NCBI GenBank assembly: GCA_945869365.1
Contig: CAMBOW010000021.1
Coordinates: 1-23,376 of the forward strand
Direction of reading: 5' to 3'
Length of the DNA stretch: 23,376 nucleotides
Source of the DNA: Flavobacterium psychrophilum
Lineage (GTDB): Bacteria; Bacteroidota; Bacteroidia; Flavobacteriales; Flavobacteriaceae
In this document: in pieces, positions 9,101-15,820 of the stretch
How the letters are laid out: each line of letters starts with the position of its first letter
Position numbering within the stretch: the stretch's first letter is position 1
Position numbers and translations under genes: made by a program
Notes under the pieces: model-generated
Database searches by the model: none
Told to the model about the DNA's origin: nothing
The model's input: the letters and a program-made list of their open reading frames with translations, nothing else

Positions 9101-10452
9101 CGGGTTATACGCCTGGTTTAGGCTTTTTTGGTTCGTCCAAGCCAACCTTAGGATTTATTTTTGGATCACAAGATGACGTGCGTTATGAAGCGGCCAAAAA
9201 CGGCTGGTTGACTATCTATCCGAACTTTAACCAAAACTTCACACAAATCACCTCGAGAACATTAAACCTCACCGCCAACGTAGATTTGTTCCCAGATTTT
9301 AAAATAGATTTAACCGCCGATCGCACCTATGTGCAAAACTATTCGGATCAATATGATGTGACCGATGGCGTGTACAATTCGCGTTCGCCCTATACGTTTG
9401 GAAACTATTCCATATCGACTACGATGTTCAAAACGACCTTTCAAACGAGCAACGAAAGTTTCTCTTCGGCCTTTGAGGAATTCCGTAACAATCGACTCAT
9501 TATTGCCAATCGTTTGGCCGAGAACTTCTATGGCGCCAATCCAATTCCCGTCTATGGTCAAGGGGCTTATAGTGATTTAACCAATCCGATTTATGCAGCC
9601 AATGTGGGCTATCCAGTGGGCTTCGGAAAAAACAGTCAGGCGGTATTACTGCCCTCGTTTTTGGCAGCCTACACCGGTTTTGTAGGCAAACCCGCAGGCG
9701 AGGAAGCCAAAGGAATTTCATTAGACGCCTTTAGAGACATTCCCATTCCCAATTGGACAATTAAGTACAGCGGGTTGATGCGCTATACATTCTTTAAAGA
9801 AAACTTCAAACGATTCTCGATTCAAAACAGCTATAAAGCGACCTATACCTTAAATTCGTTCCGCTCAAATTTTGAGTTTGACAAAGCCCCTTCGGGTTAT
9901 TTACCCAACGGCAGTCTAAACGTCGATGCAGGAGGAAATCTCTACAATAAATTACTCATCTCGAATGTGAATTTGGTGGAGCAATTTAGTCCGTTGATGC
10001 GCGTAGATTTTGAGTTGAAAAACTCGATTAAAATTTTGGCCGAAATGAAAAAAGACCGCGCCTTGTCGTTGAGTTTTGACAACAACTTGCTCACCGAAGT
10101 AAAAGGAGTGGAGTATCTGGTGGGCTTGGGCTATCGGATAAAAGACGTGATTTTTTCCTCAAAATTGGCCGATAATCCAACGGGTGTAATTAAGAGCGAC
10201 ATCAACATAAAAGTGGACGGATCCTACAGAAACAGCCAAACCATTGTGCGCTATTTAGACTACAACAACAACCAGCTTTCGGGTGGTCAAAATATTTGGT
10301 CGGCCAAGCTAACCGCCGATTATGCGTTCAGTAAAAACTTTACGGCTATTTTCTATTACGACCATTCGTTTTCTAAACCCGTAATATCCACTTCTTTCCC
10401 CATTACTAATATTCGCGGCGGATTTACCCTGCGCTATAATTTCGGAAATTAA
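3133..10452 (+). CDS. sprA: SprA, outer-membrane translocon of the type IX secretion system
   Basis: SprA forms the very large beta-barrel channel through which T9SS cargo, including gliding adhesins, crosses the outer membrane (established in F. johnsoniae; Porphyromonas homologue Sov). This copy has 2439 aa, near the roughly 2400 aa of known SprA. Residues 1-30 are a signal peptide with predicted cleavage at VYA-Q31. The mature part is rich in Asn, Tyr, Phe and Thr in alternating barrel-like strands and ends in GGFTLRYNFGN, a typical C-terminal strand with a beta-signal. An Ala/Pro/Lys-rich linker sits at about 1930-1958 (8920-9006). The only cysteine I find is Cys24, inside the signal peptide. 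The start is a GTG at 3133, 3 nt after ruvA; it is the start that keeps the whole signal peptide. Partner genes (porV, plug, gldK-N) are not in the window. Confidence 0.96.
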   Translation: MRKSGLYIFRNQLLQALVVFVFLCSSAVYAQVTDEEDEPEDSIKTGVSLGKLAIKNPPSVLEAYTYDPVTDRYVYTSSVEGFNISYPIILTPKEYEQLVLRESMRNYFKKKGDAMDGKKEGSEEAKRDLLPRYYVNSGFFSSIFGSNTIDVKPSGSVEIDLGMRYTKLDNPAISPRNRTATTFDFNQRISMSLMGKVGTRLQVTANYDTQSTFAFQNSIKLEYTPTEDDIVQKIEVGNVSLPLNSSLIRGAQSLFGVKALLQFGKTSVTGIFSEQKSQTKSVTAQGGGTIQDFELFALDYDSDRHFFLSQYFRNKYDGALKNYPFIDSRIQITRLEVWVTNRQNRITTTNNNLRNIIALQDLGEAQIPTLPDTEVVITPNTAGFFLADPNSPVDNKNNKYDPGLITTGGGYLNSQIREIATAGQGFTGVVGIEAQDFAKLENARKLNTNEFSFNQQLGYISLQQKLANDEVLAVAYQYTIGDQVYQVGEFGNDGVDATQVGTTDGNTGQPTITSQTLLLKMLKSNLTNVIAPVWNLMMKNIYQIPGAYQLQQDDFKFNILYADPSPLNYIKPVEGTAFPANPLPENRLSETPLLKVFNLDKLNSTNDPQVGGDGFFDFMPGLTVDPQNGRIIFTAVEPFGKLIFNKLRLSDTENYEGSQTSLLDYNDNQRKYVFKTMYDQTQATALQESAKNKYLLKGKFKSTGGDGIPIGAFNVPKGSVVVTAGGRILVEGVDYSVNYQAGRVQILDPALQASNTPIEVSVENNSTFGQQTRRFMGFNVEHKFSEKFVVGGTFLKMTEKPLTSKSSYGQESVNNTIYGLNSNFSTEVPFLTRLVNKLPNIDTDVPSNFSFRGEVAFLKPEKPQGDQFGGEATIYVDDFEGSQSNIDLRSPTSWTLSSTPVTTLKEFGENTAGLPYGEKRAKLSWYSIDPIFYTQRPSGISVDDISLNKTRRIFSQELYPNTDIAVGQSQVINTFDMTYYPKERGPYNNNQLASGTNELPNPKDNFGGITRSLNSTNFEQGNVEYIQFWLLDPYVGNGLTPQEQANPGKIFFNLGSISEDILKDGRKQYENGLPEVGSTLAPYTTPWGKVPVSQSLLYAFDTNEGNRQVQDIGLDGLPDSDEASIYTNFASLPDPAADNYQFYLNATGSLIERYKNYNGTQGNSPVTVTDANRGNSTLPDVEDINRDNTMDGFNAYYEYHIDLQPNMNVGTSPYVTNVMETVAQTPGATAGDTTPARWLQFKIPVTQFETKVGPISDFRSIRFMRIYMTDFENDITVRFGALDLVRGEWRRYLKSLDAEDDQTNALDGTDFDIETVNIQENSQRSPIKYVSPPGVVREQLYNNNSIINQNEQSLALRVRDLETTDSRAVFKNISVDMRQFKKLKMFIHAEALLTDSAPVTNNEMVGFIRFGNDFTENFYQIEIPLEVSAAGANTPELVWPEANNIDLQLELLTQLKILSRQNPPVLPNEIFYQMENQLDPARPAKLKLGVRGNPNFGLVRTLMVGIKNNTTGGTDPSGGTLIPRDVSGEVWFNELRLSDMDNQGGMAAVVNIDGNIADFATVSATGKMSTIGFGTLEQGPNERSRDDMQQYNIVTNLSLGKLLPKKWNITLPFNYAIGEETITPEYDPFSQDIRLQQLLDITADANERANIKDRAIDYTKRQSINFIGVRRERSEKQKVRIYDPENLTLAYSYNEVNRHNYEIESYKDQQVRTTADYSFTIQPKPLEPFKKSKLFKKSEYWKLLRDVNFNYMPSTINFSSTILRQFNKQQFRQVDVEGIPLDPLYRRNFLFNYQYGFNYNMTKSLKFNYSATSSNIVRNYLNEFNEPDNTVTIWDDYWDVGDPNQHSQQFVINYDLPINKIPVLSFVKSTYSYTGDYNWQRASLALSQFVAEDGTAYNLGNTIQNAASHKLNTTFNMDSFYKYIGLSKNKGKAPVKNAATTAPKPGQKVASAAPQVANEGSVFMNGLIGILTSVRNIQANYTENRGTVLPGYTPGLGFFGSSKPTLGFIFGSQDDVRYEAAKNGWLTIYPNFNQNFTQITSRTLNLTANVDLFPDFKIDLTADRTYVQNYSDQYDVTDGVYNSRSPYTFGNYSISTTMFKTTFQTSNESFSSAFEEFRNNRLIIANRLAENFYGANPIPVYGQGAYSDLTNPIYAANVGYPVGFGKNSQAVLLPSFLAAYTGFVGKPAGEEAKGISLDAFRDIPIPNWTIKYSGLMRYTFFKENFKRFSIQNSYKATYTLNSFRSNFEFDKAPSGYLPNGSLNVDAGGNLYNKLLISNVNLVEQFSPLMRVDFELKNSIKILAEMKKDRALSLSFDNNLLTEVKGVEYLVGLGYRIKDVIFSSKLADNPTGVIKSDINIKVDGSYRNSQTIVRYLDYNNNQLSGGQNIWSAKLTADYAFSKNFTAIFYYDHSFSKPVISTSFPITNIRGGFTLRYNFGN

Positions 10453-10486
10453 CCGCAAAACATTTTATTAACTCTTTAGGAAACGA

Positions 10487-10494
10487 TATATTTG
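10487..10494 (+). promoter_or_regulatory. -7 box upstream of gcvH
   Basis: TATATTTG matches TAnnTTTG and ends 25 nt before the gcvH ATG. A TTTTA at 10463-10467 lies about 19 nt upstream and could serve as a weak -33. The 66 nt gap between sprA and gcvH shows no terminator hairpin. Confidence 0.6.
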
Positions 10495-10518
10495 CCCATC
10501 ATTAAAAATTAGAATATC

Positions 10519-10899
10519 ATGAATATCCCAGCAGATTTAAAATACACCAAAGACCACGAGTGGGTTTCTTTAGATGGAGAAATTGCCACCGTTGGTATTA
10601 CCGCTTTTGCCCAAAAAGAATTGGGTGATATCGTATATGTTGAAGTAGAAACGCTTGACCAAACCTTGGCAAAAGACGAAGTTTTTGGCACGGTAGAAGC
10701 GGTAAAAACAGTTTCTGATTTGTTTTTGCCGATGTCGGGCGAGATTGTTGAGTTTAACGAAGGATTAGAATCGGCTCCCGAAACCGTAAATTCAGATCCT
10801 TATGGCGACGGCTGGATGATCAAAGTGAAAGTAGCAGATGTAGCCGAATACGATGAATTACTTTCCAGTGATGAGTATAAAAACCTTATTGGCGCATAA
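10519..10899 (+). CDS. gcvH: Glycine cleavage system H protein
   Basis: Small lipoyl carrier protein that shuttles the aminomethyl group between the P, T and L proteins of the glycine cleavage system in the cytosol. It has 126 aa, the usual length. The lipoyl attachment site is Lys63 in [11 protein letters not shown], and the C-terminal [14 protein letters not shown] stretch is characteristic of GcvH. The other gcv genes are not here, which is normal in flavobacteria. It has its own promoter box upstream. Its 3' end overlaps the start of the VanZ-like gene, so the two are probably translated from one mRNA. Confidence 0.96.
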   Translation: MNIPADLKYTKDHEWVSLDGEIATVGITAFAQKELGDIVYVEVETLDQTLAKDEVFGTVEAVKTVSDLFLPMSGEIVEFNEGLESAPETVNSDPYGDGWMIKVKVADVAEYDELLSSDEYKNLIGA

Positions 10900-11266
10900 A
10901 TCGACCTATTTTTGGTTGGCACAAGTATGGACGCTTTTTGTGGCTGTATTGTGTTTGATGAATGGGTCAGATTTGCCGCAAATTGGCGTGAAAGGCGTAG
11001 ACAAATACGTGCATTTTATTTTTCATTTTGTGTTTGCCTCTTTTTGGTTTTTATACCGCTACAAAAAAACATTTCGTCCTATAGAAGCTGCCCGATGGGT
11101 GCTTATAACCTCCCTTTTGTTTGGAATTTTCATTGAATTGGCGCAAGCCTATCTCACCACATCCCGAAACCCAGATTTTTTTGATGTGTTGGCAAATACT
11201 ATTGGAGCCTTGGCGGCCTTGAGTGTACTGTTGGGGGCTATTTATTACACCAAGTTAATAAGCTGA
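10871..11266 (+). CDS. VanZ-like family membrane protein
   Basis: Small integral membrane protein of 131 aa with about four hydrophobic segments (roughly residues 13-31, 47-63, 76-94 and 107-126). It carries the VanZ-family pattern: D44-x3-H48 at the start of the second segment, then E89-x2-Q92, R99, D105 and N109 in IELAQ...[16 protein letters not shown]. VanZ itself gives low-level teicoplanin resistance, but most family members have no known function and this gene has no vancomycin-resistance neighbours. I chose the ATG at 10871, which overlaps gcvH by 29 nt. An in-frame ATG at 10853 would add six residues and lengthen the overlap to 47 nt. No separate promoter is visible, and the overlap suggests translational coupling to gcvH. 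Confidence 0.85.
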   Translation: MSIKTLLAHKSTYFWLAQVWTLFVAVLCLMNGSDLPQIGVKGVDKYVHFIFHFVFASFWFLYRYKKTFRPIEAARWVLITSLLFGIFIELAQAYLTTSRNPDFFDVLANTIGALAALSVLLGAIYYTKLIS

Positions 11267-11285
11267 TTTTATTGTCCTAAACATA

Positions 11286-11315
11286 GTCCCACTTCGGCGG
11301 GATTTTTTATTTTTA
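11286..11315 (+). terminator. Rho-independent terminator after gcvH-vanZ
   Basis: The hairpin pairs TCCC-a-C (11287-11292) with G-c-GGGA (11297-11302) around a stable TTCG loop; a single A/C mismatch interrupts the stem. A T-rich tract, TTTTTTATTTTTA, follows at 11303-11315. The tract ends only 4 nt before the deoC start codon. Its last part (TATTTTTA, 11309-11316) resembles a -7 box but lacks the final G. Confidence 0.75.
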
Positions 11316-11319
11316 TCGC

Positions 11320-12063
11320 ATGAATATCAAACACTACCTTGATGCAACCTACCTCAAAACTGCTGTTCAAACCCAATTGACTGAGGCAGAGAATGCTGCG
11401 GTGGTGCAGGCAAGCATTCAAGAAGCCATAGACGAAGAATTTAAACTCATCATGATTCGGCCAGAATGGGTGCCCTTGGCCAAACAACTGATTTCTCAAG
11501 CCCATTCAAAAGTGACTATTGGCACGGTGATTGATTTTCCGCTGGGTCAATCTACACTAGAAACCAAATTATCCGAAGCACAACTCGCCATAGATAATGG
11601 CGCCGATGATTTGGATTTTGTGTGCAATTATGAAGCGTTCAAAGCAGGAAATCTGGAGTTGGTAAAAAAAGAGATTTTAGCCGGAACCCAATTGGGGATG
11701 TCGCACCATAAAATCGTGAAATGGATTATAGAAGTAGCTGCATTAACGCCTCATCAACTCATACGACTTACTGTCTTGATAAAAAATGTGGTTATCGCCA
11801 ATTTCAAAGAAGATTGCTACGCCCAAGTATTTGTAAAATCATCTACAGGATTTTACCCCACGCTAAACAACCAGCCCAATGGAGCGACTAAAGAATCTAT
11901 AATTTTGATGTTAGAAAATGCATTCCCTTTGCCTATAAAAGCGGCGGGAGGGGTGCGCAATTATGAAGATGCAATAGCCATGATTCGTTTGGGCGTGAAG
12001 CGAATTGGCACCTCGGCAGCCAAACAAATTGCCCACGATCAAGCAACTGATTTGGCCTATTAA
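11320..12063 (+). CDS. deoC: Deoxyribose-phosphate aldolase
   Basis: Class I aldolase that splits 2-deoxyribose-5-phosphate into glyceraldehyde-3-phosphate and acetaldehyde in deoxynucleoside catabolism. It has 247 aa. Catalytic residues are visible by comparison with the E. coli enzyme: Asp99 in DLDFVCN, the Schiff-base Lys173 in FVKSSTGF, and the second lysine Lys207 in PIKAAGGVR. The start MNIKHYLDATYLK is typical, so the ATG at 11320 is firm even though it lies only about 4 nt after the T-tract of a terminator. That leaves almost no room for a 5' leader. No other nucleoside catabolism gene is adjacent. remB follows after 20 nt and probably shares the transcript. Confidence 0.95.
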   Translation: MNIKHYLDATYLKTAVQTQLTEAENAAVVQASIQEAIDEEFKLIMIRPEWVPLAKQLISQAHSKVTIGTVIDFPLGQSTLETKLSEAQLAIDNGADDLDFVCNYEAFKAGNLELVKKEILAGTQLGMSHHKIVKWIIEVAALTPHQLIRLTVLIKNVVIANFKEDCYAQVFVKSSTGFYPTLNNQPNGATKESIILMLENAFPLPIKAAGGVRNYEDAIAMIRLGVKRIGTSAAKQIAHDQATDLAY

Positions 12064-12083
12064 GCCCTTTATCTCCCAATTCT

Positions 12084-14198
12084 ATGAAAATAAAATTACT
12101 TCTTTTAGCCTTTTTTACTTGCTTGGTTGTCCAGGCTCAATTGGTTCGTCAAAACAGTCAATTGGCACCGCGCCCGGCCACGTGTGTTTCGGTTGATGAA
12201 TCACAACAAGAGCGCTGTTTCACCAATTTTGTGCAGGATTTTATTTATTCGCAGATGGTACTGCCGGCCGAGGCCGAGGATCCGCTCTTCAAGGGTTCGA
12301 TTACGGTTTTGTTTGAAGTCAATGAAAGCGGAAATTTTGCGGTATTGTATATTGACAGCCCAAGTGCAGCATTAGAAACAGCCACTCGAGCCTGTTTTGC
12401 ACAATTTCCTTCGGTGAGTCCTGCCAGTTACAATGGCCGCCCTACCTTTGCCAAGTACACCTTGCAACTCGCCATTCCCTTAAAAAGCAGTGCCGATTTG
12501 GCTGCCGAAGCGCAAAAATTGGCCGATGCTGCAGCCAAGAATTACTACCAAAACCGCAACAACGAATTGCAGGAATACGAAAAGATTACCTATGCCAACT
12601 ACAGCAATCCCGAGTACAAAAGCCAATTGTCTATTCCGTTTTCTCATTCCTTTTATGCACATTTTGATGCTGCCCTGAATCAAGTGGGCACCAATAATCA
12701 CACGGCTATCAAACCGTTCACCTATAGCGCAGTGACTAAATACTTTAGTGTAGAAAATGAAAACAAACAACTCTTGATTGCCAAAAAAGGGTGGTGGGGA
12801 CGCAAGTTGTTTAACGAGAATATGGCTGCCATTCAGGGAGAAAATTATTGGTTTAGTGTGAATCCCATTGTCGATTTTCAGTTGGGAAAAAGTGCTTCAA
12901 AAGTGTCTAACTCAACGTTTATTAACACACGTGGAGTTCAGGTGCAAGGCGGATTGGGCAGACAACTCAATTTTAGCACCACGATTTTTGAGAGCCAAGG
13001 TCGTTTTGCCGATTACTTTAATCGGTATGCCGAATCAATCGCGCCCGCCGGGGGTGATCCTGCGGTGATTCCTGGAATTGGGATTGCCAAAGCTTTTAAA
13101 ACCAATGGGTATGATATGCCGTTGGCCGAAGCAACTCTGACGTATTCACCGGCCGATTTTTTTACCCTTCAAAGTGGCTATGGCCGAAATTTTGTTGGTG
13201 ACGGCTACCGTTCACTCATTACCACCGATGGGGTGAGCCCGTATCCTTATTTTAAATTGAACACTAAATTCTGGAAGATTCAGTACACCAATACCTATAT
13301 GTTCCTGAAGGATGTTCGCCCAGAAGTAACGCTAGAACGCACCTATGCAACCAAATACTTGGCCAATCATTACTTGAGCTGGAATGCATCCAAACGCTTG
13401 AATATCGGATTTTTTGAATCGGTAATTTGGGCCAATACCAATGGCCGTGGGTTTGACATGAGTTTCTTTAATCCCATTATTTTTTATCGTTCGGTTGAGT
13501 TTTCTTCTTCAGCAAGAACAGGAAATGCCTTGTTGGGGCTTACGGGAAAATACAAGTTGAACAACCAGCTCAATTTGTATGGCCAATTTTTGTTGGATGA
13601 ATTTTCGTTGGAGGACATTAAAGCCGGAGATAATAGTTGGAAAAACAAATATGGGTACCAAGTAGGGATTAAGTATTTTAACGCGTTCAATATTGAGCAT
13701 TTGCTTTTGCAAGTCGAGTACAACCACGTGCGTCCGTATGTGTATTCGCACAGCGACCCTTTAACCAATTACGGCCACACCAACCAAAGTTTGGGTCACC
13801 AATGGGGAGGCAATTTTAAGGAATGCATCTTTATTGCGCGGTACTACAAGCGTCGTTTTTTTGCTGACGGAAAACTCACCTACGGGTTGCGCGGATTGGA
13901 TTTTAACACCGCTGATAATACCCTAAATTACGGCAGCAACATTTACCGCGATTATGACGAACAACGGGCCGCCAATACTGGAGTGGTGATAGGACAAGGA
14001 AATAAAACCACCGTGCTCATTGCCGATTTTCAGGCCGGTTATTTGGTTAATCCAGCGACAAACCTCAAATTATTTGGCAGTTTCATTTACCGAAACTTCA
14101 ATCCTTTGGTGGATACGCCATTGCATTTTAAAGAGCGAACCACCTGGTTTAGTGTAGGTCTTCGCGCCGATATTTTTAATTGGTATTTTGATTATTAG
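12084..14198 (+). CDS. remB: Gliding motility protein RemB-like outer-membrane protein
   Basis: This is a 704 aa exported protein. Signal peptide residues 1-18 have predicted cleavage at VQA-Q19. Residues about 50-133 resemble a TonB C-terminal domain (GSITVLFEVNESGNFAVLYI... YNGRPTFAKYTLQLAIPL). A Lys/Ala/Glu/Asn-rich helical linker follows (about 138-168). The remaining 500 or so residues are aromatic, strand-like sequence ending in WFSVGLRADIFNWYFDY, which suggests an outer-membrane barrel related to capsule-assembly Wzi-type proteins. In F. johnsoniae a protein named RemB, with a role linked to gliding, is encoded a few genes downstream of sprA. That position matches here and is the main reason for the symbol. 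Its biochemical role is not known. It lies 20 nt after deoC with no promoter box, so it is likely cotranscribed with deoC. Confidence 0.75.
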   Translation: MKIKLLLLAFFTCLVVQAQLVRQNSQLAPRPATCVSVDESQQERCFTNFVQDFIYSQMVLPAEAEDPLFKGSITVLFEVNESGNFAVLYIDSPSAALETATRACFAQFPSVSPASYNGRPTFAKYTLQLAIPLKSSADLAAEAQKLADAAAKNYYQNRNNELQEYEKITYANYSNPEYKSQLSIPFSHSFYAHFDAALNQVGTNNHTAIKPFTYSAVTKYFSVENENKQLLIAKKGWWGRKLFNENMAAIQGENYWFSVNPIVDFQLGKSASKVSNSTFINTRGVQVQGGLGRQLNFSTTIFESQGRFADYFNRYAESIAPAGGDPAVIPGIGIAKAFKTNGYDMPLAEATLTYSPADFFTLQSGYGRNFVGDGYRSLITTDGVSPYPYFKLNTKFWKIQYTNTYMFLKDVRPEVTLERTYATKYLANHYLSWNASKRLNIGFFESVIWANTNGRGFDMSFFNPIIFYRSVEFSSSARTGNALLGLTGKYKLNNQLNLYGQFLLDEFSLEDIKAGDNSWKNKYGYQVGIKYFNAFNIEHLLLQVEYNHVRPYVYSHSDPLTNYGHTNQSLGHQWGGNFKECIFIARYYKRRFFADGKLTYGLRGLDFNTADNTLNYGSNIYRDYDEQRAANTGVVIGQGNKTTVLIADFQAGYLVNPATNLKLFGSFIYRNFNPLVDTPLHFKERTTWFSVGLRADIFNWYFDY

Positions 14199-14257
14199 TC
14201 CAAATTTAATCGGTAAAAAATAATAAAATATGCCCACAAATTCCAGTTGGGATTTCC

Positions 14258-14265
14258 TATATTTG
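14258..14265 (+). promoter_or_regulatory. -7 box of the oxidase operon (ctaB promoter)
   Basis: TATATTTG, followed by C, matches the extended consensus TAnnTTTGC. It ends 20 nt before the ctaB ATG. No clear TTTG is present at the -33 position. Confidence 0.6.
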
Positions 14266-14284
14266 CGGCACTTTTAGACACGGC

Positions 14285-15187
14285 ATGATCCCCAAAACAA
14301 ACTCTATTTCCTTTGCGCAATTGGCAGTTGATTTTAAAGAAATTACCAAGGCAGGTTTGGCCATTAGTGTTGTTTTTTCGTCTGTTGCGGGCTATCTTTT
14401 GGGTGTCTCCGGTTACCAAGATTTGTCGGTAGTTACCCTGATCATGCTCGCTGTTGGAGGCTACTGCATGGTGGGTGCTTCGAATGCCTTCAACCAAGTA
14501 ATCGAAAAAGATTTGGATGCCTTAATGGATCGCACCAAAAACAGACCGGTTGCATCGGGCAGAATGTCGCCCAATCACGCCTTGTTTGTGGCCAGTTTAC
14601 TCACACTCATCGGACTTATTTTATTGTATTTGATCAACCCCAAAACAGCTATGTTTGGGGCTATTTCTATTTTTTTGTATACCAGCGTCTATACCCCGCT
14701 AAAAACGGTTACGTCGTTGGCAGTTTTTGTGGGTGCTTTTCCGGGTGCAATTCCGTTTATGCTGGGTTGGGTTGCGGCTACAGGCAATTTTGGTATCGAA
14801 GCCGGCACCTTGTTTTTAATCCAGTTTTTTTGGCAATTTCCTCACTTTTGGGCCATCGGTTGGTTTTTGTTTGAAGACTACGAAAAAGCCGGATTTTACA
14901 TGTTGCCTTCGGGAAAAAAAGACACCTCAACGGCCTTGCAAACCATCTTGTATACCTGTTGGTTAATTATTGCCTCCTTATTGCCTGTTTTGGGATTAAC
15001 TGGACAACTTTTTATAACGCCAATTACCGCAGTAGTTGTATTTTTGCTCGGGCTTTGGATGTTGTATTTTGCGATTCAACTGTATAAAAAAAGAACAGCC
15101 AAATCAGCGAGAACCTTAATGTTGGTTAGTGTTTCGTATATAACCCTTTTGCAATTACTCTATATTGCTGATAAATTTTTAAGATAA
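14285..15187 (+). CDS. ctaB: Heme O synthase (protoheme IX farnesyltransferase)
   Basis: Inner-membrane prenyltransferase (CyoE/CtaB) that adds a farnesyl group to heme b to make heme o, the precursor of heme a used in terminal oxidases. It has 300 aa and roughly nine hydrophobic segments, normal for the family. The first Asp-rich prenyl-diphosphate motif is NAFNQVIEKDLDALMDRTKNRP: N67, N70, D76, D78, D82, R83, R87. The YTPLKT segment and the GAFPGAIPFMLGW loop are further family signatures. Its stop codon overlaps the start of the next gene in TAATG (shared A at 15187), so translation is coupled to the first subunit III gene. It is the first gene of the oxidase operon. Confidence 0.95.
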   Translation: MIPKTNSISFAQLAVDFKEITKAGLAISVVFSSVAGYLLGVSGYQDLSVVTLIMLAVGGYCMVGASNAFNQVIEKDLDALMDRTKNRPVASGRMSPNHALFVASLLTLIGLILLYLINPKTAMFGAISIFLYTSVYTPLKTVTSLAVFVGAFPGAIPFMLGWVAATGNFGIEAGTLFLIQFFWQFPHFWAIGWFLFEDYEKAGFYMLPSGKKDTSTALQTILYTCWLIIASLLPVLGLTGQLFITPITAVVVFLLGLWMLYFAIQLYKKRTAKSARTLMLVSVSYITLLQLLYIADKFLR

Positions 15188-15777
15188 TGAAACAAGAAAA
15201 AATGACTCGGGAAGAGCACAAGGCGCGCAAAGAGCGTTCGTATAAATTGTTGCTCTTGTTTGCTATGCTCAGTATGACCATGATGTTTGCCGGATTGACC
15301 AGCGCCTTTGTGGTGAGTAAATCACGACCGGATTGGCTCAGCGATTTTCAGTTGCCTTCGGCCTTTTATGTAAGTACTTTGCTTATCCTTTTGGGAAGTG
15401 TGACGTTTCATTTGGCCAAAAAACAAATTAAAAAAGACCAACGTGCTGCCACGACCAAGTTATTGTGGGCTACCTTGCTTTTGGGGATTTTGTTTTTTGT
15501 TTTTCAATTTATTGGGTTCCAGCAAATCGTTGCACAAGGGTATTATTTCACCGGAAGTGCTAGTTCAATTACAACTACTTTTTTGTATGTAGTTACGGTT
15601 ACCCATTTATTGCATCTCTTGGGTGGATTGCTTTCACTTTTAGTTATAATTTATAATCATTTTAAACAAAAATACAATTCATCTCAAACCCTTGGAATTG
15701 AGCTAGGTGCGATGTATTGGCACTTTCTTGACTTATTGTGGGTCTATTTGTTTTTATTTTTAAATTTCTTTAAATAA
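15187..15777 (+). CDS. Cytochrome c oxidase subunit III family protein (short copy)
   Basis: Inner-membrane protein of 196 aa from the heme-copper oxidase subunit III family. Five membrane segments are visible (about 20-43, 58-76, 89-110, 129-156, 173-194). Family signatures are THLLHLLGG around 139-147 and the C-terminal GAMYWHFLDLLWV (174-186), where subunit III usually has a histidine and acidic residue. It starts on the A of the ctaB stop codon. The N-terminus is charged and Lys/Arg-rich (residues 2-18), so it probably stays in the cytoplasm. It is followed by a second, longer subunit III gene that has its own promoter box, so the two can be expressed separately. Subunit III does not carry cofactors; it stabilises subunit I. 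Confidence 0.92.
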   Translation: MKQEKMTREEHKARKERSYKLLLLFAMLSMTMMFAGLTSAFVVSKSRPDWLSDFQLPSAFYVSTLLILLGSVTFHLAKKQIKKDQRAATTKLLWATLLLGILFFVFQFIGFQQIVAQGYYFTGSASSITTTFLYVVTVTHLLHLLGGLLSLLVIIYNHFKQKYNSSQTLGIELGAMYWHFLDLLWVYLFLFLNFFK

Positions 15778-15787
15778 GAAAAAAACG

Positions 15788-15795
15788 TAAATTTG
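15788..15795 (+). promoter_or_regulatory. Internal -7 box upstream of the long subunit III gene
   Basis: TAAATTTG matches TAnnTTTG and ends 26 nt before the ATG at 15821. A TTTC at 15765-15768 lies 19 nt upstream and could be the -33 element. It would allow separate expression of the downstream oxidase genes. Confidence 0.5.
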
Positions 15796-15820
15796 GGAAC
15801 TTTTTAACGAATTACTTTTT

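Noticed and set aside
10871..11266. Glycopeptide resistance gene vanZ
   Set aside because: Only the family pattern is shared. There are no van regulatory or ligase genes, and such VanZ-like proteins are widespread without known resistance.
14199..14257. Possible hairpin CCCA...TGGG after remB
   Set aside because: The stem is 4 bp with a loop of 11 and no T-run follows, so it is not a credible terminator.
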